From contig JAWKTN010000001.1 of the NCBI GenBank assembly GCA_041399065.1, forward strand, positions 1,364,001-1,428,000: a DNA stretch of 64,000 nt, written 5' to 3'. The notes under the pieces are model-generated. The model saw nothing but the letters and a program-made list of their open reading frames with translations. It was not told where the DNA came from and searched no databases. This DNA is from JAGQPD01 sp020426865. Lineage in GTDB: Bacteria; Planctomycetota; Planctomycetia; Pirellulales; Pirellulaceae. Of the stretch, positions 16,365 through 25,524 are shown piece after piece (positions within the stretch are counted from its first letter, which is position 1; each line of letters begins with the position of its first letter). The position numbers were made by a program, and so were the translations under genes.

Positions 16365-19300
16365 ACCCTCGGATTGCAATTGTTGGAATGGCGTGCGTCT
16401 ATCCAGATGCCCACGACCATTACGCCTTGTGGGAAAATGTTTTGGCCGGGCGCGCGCATTTCGACGAATTCCCGCCGAACGTCTTGATTTGCAGGCCTAT
16501 GGCGCGGCGGAGTCTGGCGCGACCGACAAGACGTATGTTACGCAAGCCGCAGTGATCGAAGGTTACCAGTTTGACCGCGAGAAGTACCGCGTTTCTGCCA
16601 CTACGTTTCGTCAAGTGGATCCCACTCATTGGTTGGCGCTAGATACAGCCGCACGAGCCCTGGAAGACGCGGGATTCACCGACGGTGACGGTTTGCCGCG
16701 TGATCGGACCGGCGTCATCGTGGGGAATTCGCTCACCGGCGAATTCAGTCGCGCGAATCTAATGCGACTTCGCTGGCCCTACGTGCGACGTGTCCTCGAA
16801 CATGTGTTGGCGGACCAGAGTATCTCTGCTTCGACCCGTCGTGAGGTCGCGCAACAAATGGAACACCTTTACAAGGAGCCGTTTCCAGAGTTTGGCGACG
16901 AGACGCTCGCGGGCGGGCTGGCCAACACGATTGCTGGCAGAATCTGCAATCACTTTGATCTGCACGGCGGCGGTTTCACGGTCGACGGTGCTTGCGCTTC
17001 TTCTCTGTTGGCTGTTGCCAATGCCTGTTCGGCGCTCGTCGCTGGGGATTTGGATGTGGCGATTGTCGGCGGGGTCGATCTGAGTCTCGATCCGTTTGAG
17101 CTGGTAGGGTTCGCACAAGTTGGCGCGCTAGCGACACGCGAGATGCGCGTTTACGATCGTGCCGCCGAGGGATTTTGGCCGGGGGAAGGCTGCGGCATGG
17201 CAGTCTTGATGCGGCAGATCGATGCCGAACGAACCATGCGACGGATCTACGCCAGTATCGCCGGCTGGGGGATCTCCTCCGATGGCAGCGGAGGCATTAC
17301 TCGTCCGGAGGTTGCCGGCCAACAGCTGGCGCTTTCGCGAGCCTACGCGCGGGCCGGATTTGGAGCCCACACGGTTGCTTATTTCGAAGGACATGGAACT
17401 GGCACAGGTGTTGGCGACGCCACCGAGTTAAAATGCCTGCGCACGGTTTGTAGCGAGTCGGGACGGTCGATGCGACCGGCAGTGGTCGGTTCCATCAAGG
17501 CGAACATCGGGCATACAAAAGCTGCGGCTGGTATCGCCGGGCTGATCAAAGCCACCATGGCACTTTGCTCAGAGGTTGTTCCGCACAATACTGCTACGTT
17601 CGAGCCCCATCCCGAAATCGATGGCCAGACAATTGCCGTGGCGACGGAAAACTGTTCGTGGCCACGTGAAATGCCACTGCGGTCGGCCGTAAGTGCCATG
17701 GGATTCGGTGGCATTAATACGCATGTTGCCCTTGAACGCTCCGCGCCACGGCGAAGAACGACGAGCAACGTGCGGGCAACGGAACCATATCGGTCGCGCC
17801 AAGATTGCGAGTTGTTCCTTTTTTCCGCGCCGAGTCGCGCTGCACTACGGGCTGAGGTAGCATCGCTACTTCCCGTGTGCGATCGCATGTCACGCGCTCA
17901 GTTGACCGATCTAGCTTGCCACCGCGCACAACAATTGCAACGCGACCGTGCTCGTGCCGCCATCGTCGCCGCGACACCCGCGGAATTGGCCGCTGGCATC
18001 CAGTCGATTCTTCGAAAGTTGTCGGACGACACGCCGTTTTTCCATGACGATCGTGGCGTGGCGGTGGGTGATAGCCCTCAATGTGCCCGAGTCGGCTTCT
18101 TGTTTCCCGGCCAGGCGTCTCCCTCGCATGGAGATGGAGGTGCGTGGCTCCGTCGATTTGAAGCCGTAGCGCAGCGTTATCGTGATATCGCACGAAACGG
18201 TCCTGATGGAGACGGTCCTGATGGAGACGGTCCTGATGGAGACGGTCCTGATGGAGACGGGGAGACACGCCATGCGCAGCCAGCCATCGTACGCGCTGCG
18301 TTGGCTGGACTCGACGTCCTGGACGCCTTGAACGTTCACGCGCACTTGGCGATCGGACACAGTCTGGGCGAATTGGTCGCCCAACATTGGGCCGGTATGA
18401 TTGACGATCGTTCGGTACTGGAATTGGCGGCCGCACGCGGAAAAGCTATGTCCCAACATGGCATCGGTGGCGGCGCGATGGCCAGCATCTTGGCGACATC
18501 GGAGGAAGTGGAGCGACTCTGCCACGGCCAGGACGTCGTTATTGCCGCCTGTAATGGGCCGCGACAGACCGTGGTTTCTGGTGACCATCGAGCCGTCCGG
18601 AAGGTAGTTCAGCGAGCGGAAGAACGTGGCTTGTCCGGGGTTGTCTTGCCGGTATCTCACGCATTCCACTCGCCGCGAATGCTGCCCGCCGTCGAACCGC
18701 TACGGAACGTGCTGGAAACGTTATCGTGGTCCACCCCATGCCGGAGATTTATCAGCACGATTACGGGACTCGCATGGCAACCCACCGATGATGCTAAAAG
18801 CCTGCTGCTTGATCAACTTACTACGCCAGTCCGCTTCGAGCAGGCGTTCCGGTCGGCCAACGCCGAGGTGGATATTTGGGTTGAAGTTGGACCAGGGCAG
18901 GTGTTGCAGGGGCTGGCGCGACAGATGACCACGTCTCCCGTTGTCGCCGTAGATGCGGGCTCAACGTCACTCCGCGGTCTGTTGTCTGCCGTCGCGATCG
19001 CCTTTGCACGGGGAGTCGCCCTGGATTGGCGTTTGCTGTTTCACGATCGATTCTCGCGCGTGTGGACCGATCCCGAACAGTGGCGGTTTTTCTCCAATCC
19101 ATGCGAGACGCCCCTTTCCAGAAGCGAGGATGCGACGAGCGAGGATGCAACCAGGAGTAGGAAACGCCCGTCAACGCCGCGACGGGAGTTGTCCCGAAGC
19201 CATGCTACGGCGAATGTGTCGGCCCAAGTCGCCGAGACTTCAGGCAATGTCCATTGTGCGGATAGGACGCATCTTGCCGCCGAACCTATCATTGAGGAAT

Positions 19301-22300
19301 GGAAAACACAGGAAGTGGCACCGGCGAGTCTCTGTTGTGCGATTGCCAGCGAGGGGGGGAATGATGGGGGCAACGATGGGGGCAACGCGCGGGACGGTCG
19401 GAGTACGCTTGATGCCGTTCGCGAGATCTTGGCACAGCGCGTCGAACTGCCAGTTCATCTGATAACAAACGACCTACGATTGATGCGTGACTTGCACCTC
19501 AGTTCGATCGCCGTTGGTCAGTTGGTCGTCGAGGCCGCTCGATCGCTCAATCTTCCGCCTCCTGTTGCTGCCACTGAGTTTGCGACGGCGACGGTGGCGG
19601 AGGTGGCTGCCGCGTTGGACGAACTTGCGACCGCCGAACATTGCTCGCCCGCCGCAGCGAGCGAGGCAACCGTGTCGGGAGTCGGAGAGTGGTTTTCCTT
19701 CTTTGAAGAGGTACTCATTCGGCGTGATATGCCGGAGCAACGGCATGCTGAATTGCACACCGATAATCATTGCGACGCGCATCTGTCAAGTGTCACCCTG
19801 GATCAACCGTCCAGGGAATCGTCGCGCATGGGGTGGCAGCACGTCTGCCAGCTGCAGGACCAGGCGGTGACAAATGAGATCATCGCGTTGCTGAATCGAA
19901 GCCAGACGGCAGATGGTGTATTGATCATGTTGCCTGACACGCCGGACGTTCGGCACGCAGCCTTGGTGATTGAGGGGGTCACGGCTTGGCGTAAGCGCGT
20001 GGCCGCGGCCAAGGGAGTGGCGATTCCGCTGGTCGTTGTTGACGATGGTTTTGGCGGTAGCGGAGCGATACGCAGTGTTGCCTGCGAGTTTCCGCGAGAT
20101 CGAATTCTGTTGGTGCGGATCGCCCGGCGACGGGAGGGGGATCAAGCGGCCGACTGCGGATGGTTGGGTGGGATAATTGCTCGCGAACTGATGGCGGCGG
20201 ATCACGATTATCACGAGGTCTACTTCGACGACCGTGGAATTCGCCATGTTCCGCGACTCCGCGTCGCGGCGTACGAACCTCAGGCCTCCGTTGAGTTATC
20301 GGCGGCCGATGTCGTATTGGTTACCGGCGGGGCTCGAGGGATTGGAGCCGAATGCGGACTGTCACTGGCTCGGGGCACTGACGCGATCGTCGTTCTTGTG
20401 GGGCGCACCGCCAGCAATGACGATGATGAAGTAAAACGCAATTTGGCGCGATTCCGAAATGCTGGGTGCAACGCCCATTACGTAACAGCTGATCTGGCAG
20501 ATGAGGAAGCGGTTCGGCGACTGGTTACGGATGTACGCCGCAAATATGGCGATGTGACGGCCATTTTGCACGCCGCAGGGGTAAATCGCCCGGCGCTATG
20601 TGAGCAGCTGACGGTCGATGATTTTGTGGAAACGGTAAAGCCCAAGGTTGAGGGGCTGAAGTGGCTATTGACGGAAATCGACGGTCCAAGTTTGAAACTG
20701 CTGATATCGTTCGGCTCCGTCATCGCTCGAACCGGCATGGTTGGCGAAACGCACTACGCACTTGCGAATACGTGGCTGGCTCAGGTGACGCAACAGTGGC
20801 AAAGCGGGCATCCGTTGTGTCGGTGCGTGACCATGGAATGGTCGGTATGGTCCGGCGTAGGGATGGGCGAGCGTCTGGGGACACTTGAGTCGTTGCGATT
20901 GCAGGGTATTACGCCGATCGGCACGGATGATGGAGTCGAGATGTTCGAGAAGTTGCTGCAAAGCGATCGTTTCGCGGCGGGGGTTGTCGCCGCGGGAAGG
21001 TTTGGCGAGCCACGGACATTGTTGTTCGAGAAGGACGAATTGCCCCTGCTGAGATTCCTGGAGGATGTCAAGTACCACGTTCCGGGCGTAGAGTTGGTTG
21101 CCGATAGTGAATTGACGCTGTTCAATGATCCGTACTTGGCCGAGCATGCCTACGATGGCACCCCACTGTTACCTGCCGTCGTATCATTTGAGGCGATGGC
21201 GCAAGTTGCAGCCGCTTTGGCGAAAGAGAAAAGTCCGGCGGCCATTGAGTTTGTTGACGTGCTGCTTGAGCGTCCGGTTGCAGTTAACGGAGCCGGTGCG
21301 ACAACGTTGCGCGTGTGCGGTGTGAGGGAGAATGGCGATTGCTTTCGGTTTGCCATTCGGGACAGCAACAGTCGATTTCACACCGACGATTTTCGGGCGC
21401 GCATGGTTTATCATGACGAGACAGCGTTAGACGAACTACTGCTGCGGCCGCGGTTGGTGTGGAGTAATGTCGCGAGAACGTCGACCAATGGCGATGTGGA
21501 GTCGCCAGCAGAGGCAACAAGTGCGGCCCCGCTTTACGCCGATGTTCTCTTTCATCGCGGGCGGTTTCAGCGAGTGGCGAAGTATTTCGGATTGTCGGCG
21601 CGAAAGTGTCACGCGCGGGTCCTCGCTGTTGCCAAGGAACAGTGGTTTGCATCGTTTATGCCCCACCAGCTCTTGTTGGGTGATCCCGCGGTGAGAGACG
21701 CCGCGATCCATGCGATTCAGGCCTGCATCCCGCACGTGACCGTGCTGCCGGTCCGCATCGAGAGCCTCGTCGTGTGTCCGGAAGTGGAAGACGATCACTA
21801 TGAAGTGTTTGCCGTCGAGCAGTGGGACGATGGAGAGAAGCTCTGCTACGATGTGGAGGTTGTGACCAGTGACGGGCGGCTGCGCGAGCGATGGACCGGA
21901 CTGACCTTGCAGCGCGTGGGTAACGTCAAGTCGCCCTCTGAAATGCCGTCGGTCGTCTGGGGGACGCACATTCAGCGTCGTATCGAGGAACGCGTTGGCG
22001 CTTTGGTGCAGGTGCAAATTCTAAATCGCCAAAGTGCGACGGAGATGAGTCAGCGTCAACAACTGGAGGAGGCCGTTTCGTTCGCGTTGGGACGGCCGCG
22101 GCAAATTCTGCACCGCCCTGATGGCAAGCCGGAGATCTGTGGTTCCGACGAGCAGATCAGTATCTCACATAGTGACGACATGTCGATGGTGGTGGTCAGT
22201 CGCGGGCGGATCGGTTGCGATGTGGAAAGCGTCGTCGCGAGAGATCCAATCGTGTGGGAAGAAATGTTGGGACAAGAGTATTCGGCACTGGTGGCAAGCG

Positions 22301-22650
22301 TAACGCGTTCCACCGGCGAGCCCATCGACGTCGTTGCTACCAGAATCTGGTGCGTCATCGAGTCGGTGAAGAAATGCGGACTATTGGGATCGTTGTCAAT
22401 CACGTTTGATGAACCCCACGGTGATGAGTGGGTGCTGTTCCACTGCGGGAAATTCGCCATTCCTACGGTCTTTTTCGCGTCGAGTTCGTCATCGGCGGAC
22501 GGGGCGGGTATTGGGAACGTGTTTGCGATTGCTGTGGATCGTCGAGCGCCCGTCACGGCGGTCACCGGCAGTTCCGATCGTGAAGGGGCCGATTGGAGTT
22601 CCGCAGACGTGACAGAAATCTACGAGAAATCGGATGAGCAGACGGTATGA
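16361..22650 (+). CDS. pksE: Enediyne-type iterative PKS (KS-AT-ACP-KR-DH-PPTase), frameshifted near 16477
   Basis: With one base restored the protein is about 2096 residues. Frame 1 gives MNPRIAIVGMACVYPDA up to FDEFPP at ~16477; a second frame then continues ERLDLQAYG to the end. KS: Cys212 (DGACASS), His345 (EGHGTGTG), His385 (NIGHTKAAAG). AT: Ser668 (GHSLGE), with a GPDGD repeat insert upstream. ACP: DLHLSSIAVGQ, probable phosphopantetheine Ser1049. KR: TGGARGIGA and YALAN Tyr1466. DH: DPYLAEHAYDG His1596 and LFHRGRFQRV. C-terminal PPTase: ISISHS, IGCDVES (Asp1954, Glu1956), RIWCVIESVKK. This order, with a built-in PPTase and a single ACP, is the signature of enediyne PKSs, which make a linear polyene. 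Both ends overlap neighbours by ATGA, fixing start and stop. The frameshift may be a sequencing error or a real lesion. Confidence 0.9.
18199..18258 (+). repeat. 15-bp minisatellite, four perfect copies, inside the PKS AT domain
   Basis: GGTCCTGATGGAGAC is repeated four times without mismatch (18199, 18214, 18229, 18244), encoding a Gly-Pro-Asp-Gly-Asp array between the AT N-terminal PGQ motif and GHSLGE. It is in frame and should form an extended acidic loop. Confidence 0.95.
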
Positions 22651-23075
22651 CGCGTTGTTACGAATATCGGCACGTCGTGGCCTTCGAAGAGACGAACCTG
22701 GTGGGGAACGTTTATTACTTGAATCATCTTCGCTGGCAAGGACGTTGCCGCGAAATGTTCCTGCGTGATCATGCTCCCGATATCATCAAACAGCTTCAGG
22801 AGGGACTTGCGCTGGTAACGGTACGTTGCAGTTGCGACTACGGGAGTGAGTTGCATGCATTCGACGAGATTTCGGTACGAATGCGTTTGGCCTCCATCCG
22901 ACAGAACCGAATAGCGCTGAGCTTTGAGTATTATCGGACGGACGGTAGCGTCGCCGAAGCGGAACTGATTGCGAAGGGTGAGCACGAGGTAGCTTGTATG
23001 CGTCGTGATGGGGAAAGGACGGTAGCGACGCCAATTCCTGAGTCTTTACGAAGGGCTTTGGTCCAATTTGAATAG
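22647..23075 (+). CDS. tebC: Hot-dog acyl-CoA/ACP thioesterase, enediyne E10/TebC type
   Basis: A 142-residue single hot-dog domain of the 4-hydroxybenzoyl-CoA thioesterase superfamily. The N-terminal stretch FEETNLVGNVYYLNHLRWQGRCRE is close to the enediyne thioesterase motif (as in CalE7/SgcE10); Asn17 and Arg35 fall where the family's catalytic or substrate-orienting Asn and Arg are expected. These enzymes lack the usual acidic catalytic residue and release the polyene from the PKS ACP. The start overlaps the PKS stop (ATGA), so production is coupled. It is the fifth gene of the minimal cassette. Confidence 0.9.
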   Translation: MTRCYEYRHVVAFEETNLVGNVYYLNHLRWQGRCREMFLRDHAPDIIKQLQEGLALVTVRCSCDYGSELHAFDEISVRMRLASIRQNRIALSFEYYRTDGSVAEAELIAKGEHEVACMRRDGERTVATPIPESLRRALVQFE

Positions 23076-23123
23076 AAGTCACGATGTCGGCACGCGCGAC
23101 AGGCGGCGGGAGCAAGGCGTGAA

Positions 23124-24182
23124 ATGTTCAAGAAACCGAATGTTAAAGAAATTCGACCTTGGATGCTCGTGTTGTGCGTGTGGACTGTGTGGGGTACCGC
23201 AATCACGGCCGCGGGCAAATGGTCGGCATTGGCTGACGGTTGGCCGATGTCAATCACGATGTGCTTGGGTTCGTTTGTTGCTGGAGCGACCAGTGAAGGA
23301 GGTGGGGCGGTTGCGTTCCCGGTTATGACGCTGTTGTTTCGTATTCCTCCCAGTGTTGCTCGTGATTTTTCTCTGATGATTCAATCGGTGGGGATGACAG
23401 CTGCGACGATTGCGATAGTCTCATCGAATATCCGAGTCAATTGGCAGGCGATCCTGTGGTCGGGATTGGGGGGCATGCTGGGGATTGTGATTGGGTTGCA
23501 GTGGTTCAGTGTCTGGTTGCCTCCAGCGTATTTGAAGATTTTCTTTACGAGTCTCTGGTTGAGTTTCGCGGCGGCGTTATTCGCCGTCAATTGGTTATGG
23601 AAGCGGAGTGTTGTATCGAGTGTGCGGGGATGGGGGGCGAAGGACCGCGCATTGCTGTTGGCGATTGGCGTGTTGGGTGGAATCGTTAGTGGGTTAGTGG
23701 GCAGTGGTTTGGACATCCTTACGTTTACGATGCTAACACTTTACTTCCGCGTGAGTGAGAAGATTGCGACGCCGACGAGTGTCATCCTGATGGCAAGCAA
23801 TGCCTGTGTCGGTTTTTTTTGGCAGGCCGGTGTGGCTGGGGTGGTGTCGGGGGAGGCCTGGTCGTTTTGGTGGGCGTGCGTGCCGGTGGTGGTAGTGGGG
23901 GCGCCGCTAGGGGCGTGGTTCATTCGACGCCGTTCGCGCCATTTTATCACGGCAATTCTTTGTGTTTCGATTGTATTACAGTTCGTTGGGGCGGCTCTCC
24001 TTGTGCCCCACGACCGGCAATTGTGGTGGTTCAGTGCCTCAGTAGTTGCAGGAGGCATGATTCTTTTTGGCGGGATGTATATGATGGGAATTCGACGAGC
24101 TGGGTTGTGGAAAGCGGCGCAGCAAGGACAATCGAACCGGGCATGGACATTGGCGGCCAGTGATGCGATGGGGAGACGTTGA
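23124..24182 (+). CDS. TauE/SafE-family membrane permease
   Basis: A 352-residue protein with eight or more hydrophobic helices. The segment GATSEGGGAVAFPVMTLLFR near residue 60 and the repeat-like GIVSGLVGSGLDI near residue 190 match the two internally duplicated halves of TauE/SafE proteins, a family that includes sulfite and organosulfonate exporters. GGGAG/AAGG precede the ATG. It lies 48 nt after the thioesterase, in the same direction as the PKS cassette, and 24 nt before the efflux adaptor, so it is probably cotranscribed. The substrate is unknown; a role in export of, or resistance to, the PKS product or a sulfur compound is only inferred from position. Confidence 0.82.
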   Translation: MFKKPNVKEIRPWMLVLCVWTVWGTAITAAGKWSALADGWPMSITMCLGSFVAGATSEGGGAVAFPVMTLLFRIPPSVARDFSLMIQSVGMTAATIAIVSSNIRVNWQAILWSGLGGMLGIVIGLQWFSVWLPPAYLKIFFTSLWLSFAAALFAVNWLWKRSVVSSVRGWGAKDRALLLAIGVLGGIVSGLVGSGLDILTFTMLTLYFRVSEKIATPTSVILMASNACVGFFWQAGVAGVVSGEAWSFWWACVPVVVVGAPLGAWFIRRRSRHFITAILCVSIVLQFVGAALLVPHDRQLWWFSASVVAGGMILFGGMYMMGIRRAGLWKAAQQGQSNRAWTLAASDAMGRR

Positions 24183-24206
24183 CGGCAGGCGAGTTTGCTA
24201 ACGGCG

Positions 24207-25517
24207 ATGGTACCGAGGGACAATTCAGCAGGGTGTCGGGCGGTGACGGCGGTCGTATGGATCGTTGGGTGCTGGGGTTGCGCGCAAAGCCATTCGCCGC
24301 GAACGGAACTCGAAATCAGCGATACGCGTACGGTGGAAACGGTGGAAGTGATTGCCACGCCGATTGCCGAAACGGTGACACTCGTAGGGCGAACGGAACC
24401 ATGGCGCGAAGCGACGCTTTACTTCGAGGTTGGAGGCGTTGTCGCCGAAGTGCTGGTTGATCCAGGAGCGACGGTGCGCAAGGGGCAGGCAATTGCCAGG
24501 CTGGAGTTGAAGGACTTTGAATTGGCGGTGGCCCGTGCGCAGGCCGAGTTGGATGCGGCGGTCGCAAATTTTCAGCTGTTGGAAACCGGCACGCGACTGG
24601 AGGATATCCAGGCCGCTCGCGCCAACGTCGCACGCGCTCAGGCCCGGACCACATTTTGGGAGGGCGAATATCGGCGTATTGAGCAACTCTATCGCCAACG
24701 AAGCACAGTCACTGAATCGGAATACAATAACGCACGGCAGGAACTCGAGGCAGCCAAGCAGAGCGAAGGGATTGCTCAGGCGGAGCTCGAGAAAGCGGTT
24801 GCCGGACCGCGGAGTGAAGAAATCAAGGCGGCGTCAGCACAGGCGGCGGCGGCACAGCAGTCGCTCTCCATTGCGAAACGACAACTCCAGAAAGGGACGC
24901 TAGTTGCACCATTCGATGGAAAAATTCAAGCACGGATGATCGACCCAGGTGCGTACATCAATGTGTTTCCGTCCGGTGGAGCGCCAGTCGTCAGGTTGGT
25001 GGACTTGCGGGCGATCGATGCCGTGTTGGCTGTATCAGAGCGGGAGCGTGACTTGTTCCGTGCGGGCGATTCGCTGCAATTGGCATCAGCGGTACGGTCC
25101 GAGACTCGAGCGACCGGCAAGGTATCGGCGGTGGGTGAGTTGGCCGATCCGGCATCGGGAACGTATGAAGTCCGAGTGCGGATGATGAACAACGACTTGC
25201 AATTCACCGGGGGAATGGTGGTGACGGCCGAAGTCAAATTGACAGACGAAACGCCGAGGATCCAGGTGCCATTGACAGCGGTTCGAAGCGGCTACGGGCA
25301 AACGCCGTATGTGCTGTTGGCCGAGGAGCACGGTGATGGAAATGTGGTTGTCACGCGCTCGATCACGTTGGGGCCGGTTCATGGCAACATGGTTGCCATC
25401 GATGCGGGGCTTTCTGGCGGTGAGCAGCTGATCGTGCGTGGTCAACATCTCGTGTTGGCGGGTGATGCGGTGCGTGTCCGGCACGCGTCGGAACATGCCG
25501 TTGCTCAGAAACCGTAG
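24207..25517 (+). CDS. RND efflux membrane-fusion (periplasmic adaptor) protein
   Basis: About 436 residues. The N-terminus has a short hydrophobic stretch ending in WIVGCWGCA, so it is likely a lipoprotein. The order is typical of HlyD/AcrA adaptors: a barrel-sandwich half (GVVAEVLVDPGATVRKGQAIARLE), a long coiled-coil hairpin (ARAQAELDAAVANFQLLETG to QSLSIAKRQLQKGTLVAP), the second half (APFDGKIQARMIDPGAYI), then beta-barrel and membrane-proximal domains. The ATG at 24207 is chosen; a TTG at 24195 in the same frame is an alternative. Only 7 nt separate its stop from the RND pump start. It should bridge the inner-membrane pump to an outer-membrane channel, which is not encoded here. Confidence 0.88.
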   Translation: MVPRDNSAGCRAVTAVVWIVGCWGCAQSHSPRTELEISDTRTVETVEVIATPIAETVTLVGRTEPWREATLYFEVGGVVAEVLVDPGATVRKGQAIARLELKDFELAVARAQAELDAAVANFQLLETGTRLEDIQAARANVARAQARTTFWEGEYRRIEQLYRQRSTVTESEYNNARQELEAAKQSEGIAQAELEKAVAGPRSEEIKAASAQAAAAQQSLSIAKRQLQKGTLVAPFDGKIQARMIDPGAYINVFPSGGAPVVRLVDLRAIDAVLAVSERERDLFRAGDSLQLASAVRSETRATGKVSAVGELADPASGTYEVRVRMMNNDLQFTGGMVVTAEVKLTDETPRIQVPLTAVRSGYGQTPYVLLAEEHGDGNVVVTRSITLGPVHGNMVAIDAGLSGGEQLIVRGQHLVLAGDAVRVRHASEHAVAQKP

Positions 25518-25524
25518 GTGTTGC

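Noticed and set aside
16465..16485. Programmed ribosomal frameshift site
   Set aside because: No slippery heptamer or strong downstream hairpin could be seen by eye; a base deletion or sequencing error is simpler.
16393..16560. Alternative PKS start in the main frame at 16393
   Set aside because: It would replace the conserved KS N-terminus with unrelated basic sequence; the coupled start at 16361 plus a one-base slip explains the data better.
16361..22650. PUFA synthase instead of enediyne PKS
   Set aside because: There is one ACP, a fused KR-DH and a C-terminal PPTase, with enediyne cassette neighbours; PUFA synthases have tandem ACPs and separate subunits.
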